NCBI RefSeq assembly: GCF_002020805.1 | Contig: NZ_MPRJ01000004.1 | Span: 1-63,987, forward strand | From: Solemya velesiana gill symbiont | Lineage (GTDB): Bacteria > Pseudomonadota > Gammaproteobacteria > Chromatiales > Chromatiaceae | Length of the DNA: 63,987 nt | Reading direction: 5' to 3' | In this document: piece after piece, positions 8,178-18,300 of the stretch | Position numbering within the stretch: the stretch's first letter is position 1 | How the letters are laid out: each line of letters begins with the position of its first letter | The notes under the pieces: generated by a model | Databases searched by the model: none | The model's input: the letters and a program-made list of their open reading frames with translations, nothing else | Told to the model about the DNA's origin: nothing | Program-made: the position numbers and the translations under genes

Positions 8178-10320
8178 TGAACTGCCTCAGGAAGAGTTGA
8201 CGCAGGCTCCGGTAAATCTGGAAGCCGATGGGTTCATAGCCGTGATCGAAGCGCACGAAGACCCGGCTGCCAAGAAAGGAGCTCCCTGCTTCTGTCGGAA
8301 GACCAATCTCGAGTTCAAACACACGTTCCAGGGTTGTCCTCCCGTTGTTGTCCCGGGGGTCTACGGCAAACTCACCGCCGCCACCTGTTCCCAGTGCGGC
8401 TGTCGGCAACTGGTTGGTACCGCCCGGAACCCGGCGCCAGACCACGGAGGGATAGGACGCCGCACCCCACTCTGCCTGCATGACATCCACCCTTTCCGTA
8501 CGTTCACGTACCAGTGCAATATCATCCTGGGAGACAACAACCCGCGCGGTCAGGTGGTCAGATGGGTCGATCACATAGGCGATGAGCTGGCCTTTCTTGA
8601 TGAAATTTCCAGGTATGTCTTCAACTCTCGGGATCACCAGTACGCCATCCCTGGGACTGCGGATGGTCAAGTCCTGGTACTGCTCCCTGGCCCGATCCAG
8701 GTTGGCACTGACCGAGGCGATCTCCTCCCGAATGACGGCAACCTGCACCCTGTCCATGGTCTGGGCGGCCATCCGCTGGAGTTCCAGTTCATCGAGTTGG
8801 GATTGAAGAATTTTCACACGTGCCAGTAAAAATGGGTCTTCAGCCTGAATCAGGGGTGTCCCGCTCTCCACGCGACTGCCTTCGGCTACCAGGACCTTGG
8901 TGATGAAACCGTCTGCCTCTGCCCGAACCTGGGATTTCTCTGAAGGCCAGGTCACGCCTTCTGCCCGTGTCCAGTGGGGTGCCGGCATGAGAAACAACAA
9001 AGCGAGCACCAGGCTTAATACCAACCCCGACATAGCCAATGCGCGTTTTCGTTTTCGTCTGAGTTTTGGACTGGTACACAAAAATTTCATGGTCTTACCT
9101 ACCGGAATGACAACCTGGGTAACCGTACCCCATATGGCCAGCAGCACACCGACGATGAAGAACTTGCCGCCGATGTAGAGAATAATAGTGAACAGGATAA
9201 ACAGTCGGTATAAAAATGCAGCTACACCGTAGAAAGAGAACCATACCCGCTCTCCCCGGCTGTTGGCGGGGGACTCTGCGTCGCGGGATTTGAAGAGATA
9301 GCGTTGAAACAGGTATCCCAGGTACTTGTTGGAGCGGTTACCCAGGTTGGGGATCTCTATGGCATCCGAGAGTACATAGTAGCCATCGAAACGTAGCAAG
9401 GGGTTGCCGTTGAACAACAGAGTCGACACCCCGCTGATCAGCATCACGTTATAGGCAATGACATGCACGGGGCCCGGTTCCACGTTGAGCCAGACAAACA
9501 GGGCCAAGGCACCCAGGAAGAGTTCGATCCCGATGCCGATGGCACCCACCAGCATGCGCTTGCGCTTCTCCCGAAAACCCCATGCCGAGGAAGCATCCAC
9601 GTAGGGCACAGGGACCAGCACCAGCAGCATGATGCCGATTTCATGAACCTCACCCCCCGCCACCTTGGTGGCATAGCCGTGCCCCAATTCATGTATCGCC
9701 TTGACGATGGGATAAACCAACCAGAGAACCAGCAGGTTCTGGGGAGCCAGTGCACGGTCTACGACATTCTCGGTGAGATCATCCCAATGCATTCCGGCAA
9801 AAACCACACCCGCGCCAACGACCGCCAGCCAAAGCAGTGCGCCGTACCAGGTGAAGACCCAGCGAAACATGGGCATGGTTCTGTCCAGAAAGCCCTCGGG
9901 ATCGAACAGTGGAAAACGGATAGCCAGCGGCGTCCAGAGTCTGCGCTTCCACTTCATGCGTTCGTGGCGCTTATAGCGCCTGAACAGTTCCCGGGTGTCA
10001 GGAGGGACATCGCAGATCAGCGAGTCAGCGGCGTGAAGCTGGCCCAGCAGGCGAATCACCTCATCCTGGGTCGGCGCGTCGTCTCCGGCATGTTCGTTGG
10101 TAGCCGACCAGAGATCCTCTATCGTCCTGCGTCCGTCCATCAGGCCGATGAAGTGATAGGAGGCCGGTGTCAGTCGATGGGAGCGCCCTGCCGCGATATC
10201 CTGCAGCACATACCAGACCCTTCCCCGATAATCGTGGCGGTGAATCTGTATGTGGTTCCGCATGCGGGGTTTGAGTTCCGCAACGCGATACCAGGAGGGA
10301 CTGAACAGCGTATCGGCCAT
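8170..10320 (-). CDS. PqqD-like / M50 site-2 protease / HlyD fusion protein
   Basis: This 716-residue inner-membrane protein has three parts. Residues ~15-110 resemble a small PqqD-like peptide-binding domain. Residues ~150-410 form a polytopic membrane unit of the M50 (site-2 protease) type, with HELGH at 210-214 and the second metal-ligand motif FDG at 311-313 in NGNPLLRFDGYY. Both are intact, so proteolytic activity is plausible. Residues ~428-716 have one more membrane anchor and then a HlyD-like periplasmic arm with two lipoyl halves (GFITKVLVAEGSRVESGTPL and SPRDGVLVIPRVEDIPG) around a helical hairpin. Fusions of this kind occur beside exported peptide or bacteriocin genes. Here it sits between the GAF/HlyD gene (12-base gap) and the SecA-like gene (8-base overlap). 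It may form the inner-membrane part of the export route, or cleave the substrate, or both. Confidence 0.9.
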   Translation of the reverse strand: MADTLFSPSWYRVAELKPRMRNHIQIHRHDYRGRVWYVLQDIAAGRSHRLTPASYHFIGLMDGRRTIEDLWSATNEHAGDDAPTQDEVIRLLGQLHAADSLICDVPPDTRELFRRYKRHERMKWKRRLWTPLAIRFPLFDPEGFLDRTMPMFRWVFTWYGALLWLAVVGAGVVFAGMHWDDLTENVVDRALAPQNLLVLWLVYPIVKAIHELGHGYATKVAGGEVHEIGIMLLVLVPVPYVDASSAWGFREKRKRMLVGAIGIGIELFLGALALFVWLNVEPGPVHVIAYNVMLISGVSTLLFNGNPLLRFDGYYVLSDAIEIPNLGNRSNKYLGYLFQRYLFKSRDAESPANSRGERVWFSFYGVAAFLYRLFILFTIILYIGGKFFIVGVLLAIWGTVTQVVIPVGKTMKFLCTSPKLRRKRKRALAMSGLVLSLVLALLFLMPAPHWTRAEGVTWPSEKSQVRAEADGFITKVLVAEGSRVESGTPLIQAEDPFLLARVKILQSQLDELELQRMAAQTMDRVQVAVIREEIASVSANLDRAREQYQDLTIRSPRDGVLVIPRVEDIPGNFIKKGQLIAYVIDPSDHLTARVVVSQDDIALVRERTERVDVMQAEWGAASYPSVVWRRVPGGTNQLPTAALGTGGGGEFAVDPRDNNGRTTLERVFELEIGLPTEAGSSFLGSRVFVRFDHGYEPIGFQIYRSLRQLFLRQFSV

Positions 10321-10332
10321 CTCTTTCCCGGG

Positions 10333-12204
10333 TTAGGGCCACCATGACCAGAAGAACATGCGCATCCAGTGCACGATCTTATGGGTCCATATCCAGATCA
10401 GCTTGCGCTCTTCGACAAAGATCTTGCCGACGCCTTCCATGCCGGGGCGCAGCATTGTGATCGTCTCTTCCTCCAGCTGGGCCTCTACCCGGAAGAAGTT
10501 ACTACCCTCTTCCGCGGAAGATATGGGTGTAAGTTTTTTGACCTTGATTTCGAGAATGTCTCCCGGCATACCTGTCAGTGCCAGCTGACCGGTCTGTCCT
10601 TCGGTTATCTCGCCGATATCCCGCTCGTCCACTTGCAGGATGACCCGGTAATCATGCAACGGGGCCACCTCGAACATGATATCCCCCCGTTCCACCGGGG
10701 CACCCAGGGACTGACTGAGGTCTCCGGCAACTACAAAGCCGTCAAGGGGGGCCGCCACATTGAGGCGATTGAGCTGCTCCTCGATCAACGCGATCTGCGC
10801 CTCGGCCTGTTCGATCTGGGTGGCCAGGATGCGTGTCTTGGCTCGGTCATGTTGTGCCGAGGCCTCGCTGTATTCGCTTCTGCGCTGGGAGCGCTGGCTG
10901 ATCCACTTGAGCCGCTCGAGTCGAAGGTCGCGGTCGTCCATGGCAAACATCACATCGCCGGCCTTGACGATGTCACCCGCACGCACACCGGCATGTGCGA
11001 TATAGCCCGACAGCGGAGCTGCCACCGCCCGCTGCACAGTACCTTCAAGTATCGCATTGCCCGTAACCCTGTAATCACCTTTGGCAAAGGTAAAAAAGAG
11101 CACGACCAACACCGTGGCAATCACGCCCAGTTTTTTCCCTGTGTGCCGTGGTCCCAGCAGATGCTGAACATGGGTACGGAGATGATCCATGCCCTTCTGT
11201 ATCAACCAGCGATCATCTCTACGCTTGACCTCCAGTACCGGTCCAAGCAGGGAGGCGGCGTGCTCGCACAACTGAACAGTGGCTGAGTCGAAATGTTCCC
11301 CTTCAGGGCGTTCAAGGATCAATGCGCCGATGGTCTTGTCCCCTACAGAGAACGGCACCGTGCAGATTGAACCGGTTCCATGCTCTTTTCCCAGGGTCTC
11401 GTGGGCTTTTATGACCTGTACCGGGGCATTCTGCCTGGGGGGGGTAACGATCACCGACTGCTGCTCGATCGCCTCATCCATTGCCGCTTCGATGGCACGG
11501 ATGATATTGGCCTTTTCACCAAACGAAGCGCTGTGGGACAACCCCTTGAGTTGAGCATGGTTTTTCTTTACAAATCCAATGCTTACACGCTCGCAGTTGA
11601 GGTGTCCCGCAAGCTCGGTAACCACTGCAGTGGCAGCGGCCTGCAAGCGGTCGTAATGCAGCGAGGTGGCGACAAGTTCCAGTACCGTGACCAGGCGGTC
11701 AGTGGCAGTGATCTTCCTTCGCCTGATAAGAGATTCGAGCCACCCGCTACCCCATTCCAGTTGCTCTATGACCTGTTGCTGCTCTTTATCCGTACGGTGT
11801 GATATTTCGATGCCAACAGCACCACAAACCTGCGCGTCGATGATCAGTGGACAGGCAACAGCATCCTGTTTCGGACGCTGGCTCTTTCCTGCCCATTTTT
11901 CCGTACCCACAGCAGGACGTCGCTTTGTAATAGCGCTCTCGATGACCCCGATCAACCCGGAACCGCCGATGGAGCCCTCAGGCCAGACCGCTGCAGGTGA
12001 AAACGGCCCCTGCTCCGGTGCCCCCAGAACCACGACGCCCTGGGTCACGTCCTCTATGAGTTGGCATTGAATATCCAGCCATACGGCGGCAAATGCCTCC
12101 TGGCTGGCAGATGATTTAAGACGTTCCCAAGTTCCAGAGCTTTCACCGCTTGGGCTGATTATTGTTATGTTTCCAGTCTGGTCGGTATCGCCTGCGCCTG
12201 TCAT
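10333..12204 (-). CDS. GAF-domain sensor fused to HlyD-type adaptor
   Basis: This 623-residue protein has a cytoplasmic half and a periplasmic half. Residues ~30-160 and ~165-325 look like two GAF-type domains (second: LVTVLELVATSLHYDRLQAA..., ending TIGALILERPEG). GAF domains bind small ligands or redox cofactors. A single membrane segment follows at about 358-374. The rest is a HlyD-like arm: lipoyl half 1 near 380-425, a short coiled hairpin (~428-485), lipoyl half 2 (VAAPLDGFVVAGDLSQSLGAPV) and a beta-barrel domain. The last 20 residues are rich in Trp and look like a second membrane-associated helix. The ATG has GGAGG four bases upstream. It follows the giant gene by 181 bases and may be read from it or from its own promoter. 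Coupling an internal sensor to an export adaptor suggests gated secretion; this is inference. Confidence 0.87.
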   Translation of the reverse strand: MTGAGDTDQTGNITIISPSGESSGTWERLKSSASQEAFAAVWLDIQCQLIEDVTQGVVVLGAPEQGPFSPAAVWPEGSIGGSGLIGVIESAITKRRPAVGTEKWAGKSQRPKQDAVACPLIIDAQVCGAVGIEISHRTDKEQQQVIEQLEWGSGWLESLIRRRKITATDRLVTVLELVATSLHYDRLQAAATAVVTELAGHLNCERVSIGFVKKNHAQLKGLSHSASFGEKANIIRAIEAAMDEAIEQQSVIVTPPRQNAPVQVIKAHETLGKEHGTGSICTVPFSVGDKTIGALILERPEGEHFDSATVQLCEHAASLLGPVLEVKRRDDRWLIQKGMDHLRTHVQHLLGPRHTGKKLGVIATVLVVLFFTFAKGDYRVTGNAILEGTVQRAVAAPLSGYIAHAGVRAGDIVKAGDVMFAMDDRDLRLERLKWISQRSQRRSEYSEASAQHDRAKTRILATQIEQAEAQIALIEEQLNRLNVAAPLDGFVVAGDLSQSLGAPVERGDIMFEVAPLHDYRVILQVDERDIGEITEGQTGQLALTGMPGDILEIKVKKLTPISSAEEGSNFFRVEAQLEEETITMLRPGMEGVGKIFVEERKLIWIWTHKIVHWMRMFFWSWWP

Positions 12205-12221
12205 CAGACCTCCCTACCACG

Positions 12222-12277
12222 ATGCTTGACTTAAATGCAGTCTAACCCAAGCATAACCATTTAAGACAGGTCTAACC
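12222..12277. repeat. Interlocked direct and inverted short repeats before the GAF/HlyD gene
   Basis: GTCTAACC occurs at 12240-12247 and again at 12270-12277, 30 bp apart. CTTAAATG (12230-12237) is the reverse complement of CATTTAAG (12258-12265), and ATGCTT (12222-12227) of AAGCAT (12249-12254). The block sits directly upstream of the ribosome-binding site of the gene starting at 12204. Either a transcription-factor binding region or an RNA fold in the intercistronic leader is possible. Confidence 0.45.
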
Positions 12278-12385
12278 AGAATTTTGTGGCATAGAAATTA
12301 CCTTCCCACGAACGGGGAATGGGCAGGTCCAGTTGTCACAGGCTCATCGGTGCCTGTTGTGAGCTGTTATCGGTTTATCCTGAAC

Positions 12386-15300
12386 TCATTGGATCAGGGT
12401 GTCGTTGCCACTCTCGCCTTCCAGGATATCGATACCCTCTCTACCATCCAGTACGTTGTCCCTGACGTTACCCCAGATCTCATCGGCATAGCGACTACCA
12501 ACCACGTTCTCGATGCCGGCACTGGTGGAGAACTCAAGGTAGAGGTCGTCTACATTGACCTCCTGCACAGTGGTGCTGGAGAGGTAGATCTCGATCGGGC
12601 CGTCAAATTCACTGAAGTCCAGGGTGTCAGTGTCATAGTAGGCAGTCTCTATGATCTGATCCTGTCCCAGGCCTGAGCCGACAAACAGGTAGGTGTCATC
12701 ATTCGCGCCACCGGCCAGGTAATCATCACCTGCGCCACCATCGAGTCGGTCTGAACCGAGGTTGCCATACAGCTGGTCGTCCCCTCCGCGGCCTGTCAGC
12801 TCATCATCGCCATCTCCACCCGTGATGTTGTTGTCACGGCTGTTGCCACTGATTACATCGTTGAAATCGCTGCCGATTACGTTCTCGAGACCGCTATCAC
12901 TTGAGAGTGTCAGGGCCAGGTCAGGATCGTTCACCTGCTGTTCTGTCGTAACCGCAAGATCAAGGTCGACCGTACCGGCGAAACCGGAGAAGTCCAGGGT
13001 ATCCGTATCGGCATCGGCATCGGCAACCTCGACCACCGTATCGCTACCCAGGCCGCTGCCGCTGAAGATGTAGAGATCGTTGCCGCCGCGTCCCTCAAGG
13101 ATGTCATCGCCTGCAAGACCTTCGAGACGGTTGTCCCGTGCATTGCCCTTGATCACGTCATCATAGGTGTTGCCGACCACATCCTCGATACCCGTGCTGC
13201 TGGAGAGGGTGAGTGCCAGGTGGGTGGCGTTCACTTGCTGCATGGCGGTATCAGCGAGATCTACGGCGACCGTGCCGGCGAAACCGGAGAAGTCGAAGGT
13301 GTCGGTATCACTGTTGTCAGCCTCGACTACCTGGTCGTGTCCAAGGTTGCCACCGGAGAAGACATACGTGTCATTGCCTGTTCCTGCCTCCTGGTAGTCA
13401 TCGCCGGTTCCGCCTTCCAGTTGATCCGAACCGGTAGCACCGAGCAGTTCATCACTACCGTCATGGCCTCTCAGGACATCGTCTCCAACACGGCCTTCAA
13501 TCCGGTTGTCACGTGTATTGCCGTCGATCACGTCGTCATACGCAGTGCCAAGCACATTCTCCACACCGGTACTGCTGGAGAGCGTCAGGGTAAGGTGTGT
13601 CGCGTTGACCACCTGCACCGAAGTGCTGGCCAGGTCGATTACCACCGGCCCGTCAAGGCTGATGAAATCAAGGGTATCGCTGTCCAGGTTAGCGGCTTCG
13701 ATCACCGTGTCGCTGCCAAGGTTGCTGCCGTAGAAGACATACTCATCATCGCCACCGCGTCCCTCGAGGGTATCGTCACCTGCCGCACCTTCAATGCGGT
13801 TGATCCGCGTATTGCCCTGGATGATATCGTCGTTGGCGCTGCCGATTACATTTTCGATTCCGGTGTTGCTGGAGAAATCCAGGCCCAGGTTGCCGGTATT
13901 CACTGTCTGCAGGGTGGTGCTGGCTAGGTCGACGTCCACTGTGCCGGAGAAGCCGGAGAAGTCGAGCGTGTCCGTATCCACGTTCGCCGCCTCGATGATC
14001 TGGTTATCATCAAAACCGCTGCCGACGAACAGGTAGGTATCATCGCCCTCTCCACCGATCAGGGTGTCGTTGCCCGCACTGCCATAAAGGCTGTCTGCAC
14101 CGGTACCGCCATCGAGTGTGTCATCACCCGGGCTGTCGTACAGGGTGTCGGCTCCTTCGCCACCCAGGATCGTGTTGGAACGTGCGTTGCCGGTAATGAC
14201 ATCGTCAAAGGCACTACCGATCACATCTTCAATGCCGGTCGCAATGGTCAGGGTCAATCCCAGGTTCGATGTATTCACATCCTGAAGCGCCGTATCGGAC
14301 AGGTCTACCTCGACCGTACCGGCGAACGCCGAGAAGTCCAGGGTATCAACATCAGTATCGGTCTGGGCATCATCGGCCTCGATCACCGTGTCACTGCCAA
14401 GGGTACCGCCGGAGAAGATGTATGTATCATCGCCACTACGACCCTGGAGGGTGTCATCGCCTGCCCTGCCCTCGATCCGGTTATCCCGTGCATTGCCCTG
14501 AATGGTATCGGCAAAATCACTGCCGATGACATGCTCAATACCGGTGTCAGTGGACAGGTCGAGACTGAGATCGCCGACATTCACCACCTGCTCACTGGTG
14601 TCGGCCAAATCAACGGCGACGGTACCGTCAAACCCGGTGAAGTCGAGGGTGTCTGTACCGGTATTGGCGGATTCGATCACCGTATCCGTACCCAAAGCGC
14701 TGCCGTTGAAGACATAGATGTCATCGCCACTGCGGCCTTCGAGGGTGTCGTTGCCTGCGCCGCCTTCGATCCGGTTGATGCGCGTATTACCCTGGATCAC
14801 GTCATCATTGCCGCTGCCAACGACATTTTCGATACCGGTGGTGATGGAAAGGTTCAGGCTCAAGTGGGTAGCGTTCACAACCTGCAGGCTGTCATCGGCC
14901 AGGTCGAGCTCAACCGAACCGGCAAATCCCGTGAAATCGAGGGTGTCGCTGTCCACGTTGGCAGCTTCTATGACGTCATCCTGCCCCAGGCCGGCTCCTG
15001 CAAACAGGTAGGTGTCATCCCCTTCATCGCCTGACAGCGTGTCATCGCCTGTTCCACCTTCCAGCTGGTCAGCTTCGGTACCACCATAAAGGGCATCATT
15101 GCCATTGCCGTCGCTAAGTACATCAGCTCCCGCTCCACCATACAGCGTATCGTTGCCATCATGGCCAGACAGTGTGTCGTCTCCGGCACCGCCATCAAGT
15201 GTATTGTCACGGGTATTGCCGTCGATGGTGTCATCATGGATGCCGCCGATAACATTCTCTATACCGGTGGTGCTGGAAAGATCCAGGCTCAGGTTGCCGA

Positions 15301-18300
15301 CATTCACCACCTGCAGGGTGTCGTCTGCCAGGTCGACGTCAACTGATGTTGCAAAGATGGAGAAGTCCAGGGTATCGCTGTCGAGATCAGCGGCCTCTAT
15401 TACTGTATCTGTACCCAAGGCCCCGCCGGAGAAGACATAGGTGTCATCACCACCCCGACCTTCGAGGTAGTCATCACCTGCCCCGCCTTCCAGCCTGTTG
15501 GGCCGTGCGTTACCGAGGATAGTGTCGTTGTTTCCGTTGCCGATCACGTTCTCGATGGCCGAACCGCTGGAGAGAGTCAGGGTCAGGTCAGTACCCAGAG
15601 CCTGCGCAGTGTTCAGTGCCAGGTCGATATTGACCACCTCGACAAAGCCGGTGAAATCCAGGGTATCGGTATCGACATCCGTCGCTTCATTGATGGTGTC
15701 GTTGCCAAGGCCACCACCAGTGAAGACATACACATCGTCACCACCCCGGCCTTCGAGGTAGTCATTGCCCGGGCCACCCTCGAGACGGTTGTTGTCTGCG
15801 TTGCCGTAGAGCTGATCGTTATATGCCGTGCCGGTGACATACTCCATGGCACCGCCGAAAACGTAAAGCACGAGGTCCGCACTGTTGACGACTGTGGCAG
15901 AGGCCATATCGACCACGACCGGTGCACCAAAACCGGAGAAGTCGAGTGTATCCAATAGTGCACCACCCTCTTCCTGAACGTAATCGGTTCCCAGTCCCGT
16001 CCCAACGAAGAGGTAGGTATCATTGTCGGCATTACCCTGTACCGTATCTAAGCCAGCACCACCTTCAAGAATATCGTCACCATTTCCACCGCTTATGATG
16101 TCGTCGCCCTCACCACCATCCAGAACATCATTTCCATCATGGCCCCACATGAAGTCGGCACCCAGACCTCCCTCGATGGTATCTGTACCTTCATTTCCAT
16201 AGATGAAGTCATTGTCGTTTTCACCGTAGATGAGGTCATCTCCCGAGCCACCGAACATCTGGTCGGCGCCGTCACCACCATACAGGGTGTCATTACCCGA
16301 ACCACTTGACATCAGATCGGCACCTGCGCCGCCATAGAACAGGTCATCACCGTGATCATCCAACATGGTGTCACTATCCAGACCACCATAGAGAGTATCT
16401 GAATCGGCACCGCCGTTCATTTCGTCTTCACCGGCCTCACCGTATAGGGTATCGATACCTTCGTTGCCTTCGATGTAATCGTTGCCGGCTTCACCATGGA
16501 TTTCATCGTTATCCAGACCACCGTAAAGGTTGTCTGCATCATCACCGCCGTAGATCAGGTCTGCACCGGCATCACCCATGATGGTGTCGGTTCTGGCCTC
16601 GCCAAACAGGATGTCCTCGCCCTCTCCACCGGAGATGTTGTCGATGCCGTCACCACCCTTGATCCAGTCGTCACCGGCATTGCCCTGCAGGGTATCGTCG
16701 CCCGCTTCACCCCAGATGCTGTCGTTGCCGTCACCACCCTCGATATGGTCGATACCGGTCTTGCCCAGCAGCCTGTCGTCACCGTCACCGCCGTAGAGGG
16801 TATCGTCACCGGCATCGCCTTGCAGCCAATCGTTCTCGGCATCGCCCCAGAGGGTGTCGTTGTCCATACCGCCGCTGAGCCTGTCTCTGCCGATACCGCC
16901 AAGAAGCTCGTCGTCACCGGCGCCACCGAACAGGACATCGTTACCCTCTTCGCCTTCGAGTCGGTCATTGCCTGCATCACCGAACAGCCAGTCACCAGCC
17001 TGTCCGCCGTAGAGGCTATCTGCACCGTCACCACCGAACAGCGTATCGCGGGCATCGCCACCGTAGAGCATGTCATCTCCGGCATTACCGATCAGCCAGT
17101 CGTGGTCTTCCTCACCCCACAGTTGGTCGTTGTCGAGACCGCCATCCATATAATCAGCGCCGGTTCCGCCGTAGAGCAGGTCGTCTCCTGCATCGCCGAA
17201 TACTTGGTCATCGCCTGTGTTGCCGTACAGGGTATCGATGCCGGCTGCACCATAGATGATGTCGTTGCCTTCTCCACCATTGATCATGTTGTTCAGCGAG
17301 TTGCCTGTAATCACATCGTCATAGACGCTGCCGATGACATTCTCAATCGTCAGGCTCTCGGCGAATGCAGACGAGAGGGTCAGATCGAGTTCACCCGCGA
17401 GCACCTGCTGCTGACTGGCGTTGGACAAGTCAACGGTTGCCGGACCGATGAACTCGCTGAAATCGAGGGTGTCGGTATAGACATTGTCGGCCTCGATGAT
17501 GGTGTCGTGGCCCAGGTTGCCGCCAACGAAGACATAGACGTCGTCGGCATCGCGGCCATACAGGTAATCGTCGCCTGAACCACCCTGGATCCTGTTGCCC
17601 AGGGTATTGCCGTAAATGGTGTCCCCGTTGTCACTGGCGATGATATTTTCAATGCCGGTATCGCTGGAGAGTCTCAGGTTCAGGTTGCCCGGATTGACGA
17701 CCTGCAGGTCGGTAACGGCCAGGTCCACGTTGGCCGCGACACCGAAGCCAGAGAGATCGAATGTATCGCTGTCAATGGCACTGAGCTCGATGATATCGTC
17801 GGTGCCCAGACCGGTACCGATGAAGGCGATGGTGTCGTCACCCCGCGATCCGACAACCAGGTCATCCCCGCCGGTGCCGGGCTGGATCCAGCCGTAATCG
17901 CCGTAACCAGTTGGGATCCAGCCTAAAACGCCGTCGTCCGGGACCCAGCCATAACTGTCGTCGGTTGGGATCCAGCCATAACCGCCGTCGCCGGCGATCC
18001 AGTCGTCACCAAAGCCGGCATACAACTCGTCGTTGCCATCACCGCCCTCGATGTGGTCATTGCCACTGCCTGCGCCGAGGCTGTCTACCCAGGTCTGGAG
18101 CTGCTCTGGCGTCAGCGCCTGATCAAAGATGACAATTTCATCGATCCAGCCATGGAAAGCGTCCTGTATCCTGAAATCGTCCAGATCGCCAGGTTCACCT
18201 CTGTTGACCCGGATGTCGCCACCCATGACAAAGGGATCGACATTACCGGCCAATCCGCCTGTGTAGCCATTCTGCCCGACAAGTACGCCATTCAGGTAGA

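Noticed and set aside
5230-12204. Classical type I (HlyB/HlyD/TolC) secretion operon
   Set aside because: HlyD-type arms are present but no ABC ATPase with Walker/LSGGQ motifs and no TolC-like gene is in the window; the only ATPase is SecA-like.
12330-12372. CACAGGC…GCCTGTTGTG hairpin as terminator of the giant gene
   Set aside because: It lies partly outside the reading frame and has no T run on the minus strand, so it is not a convincing intrinsic terminator.
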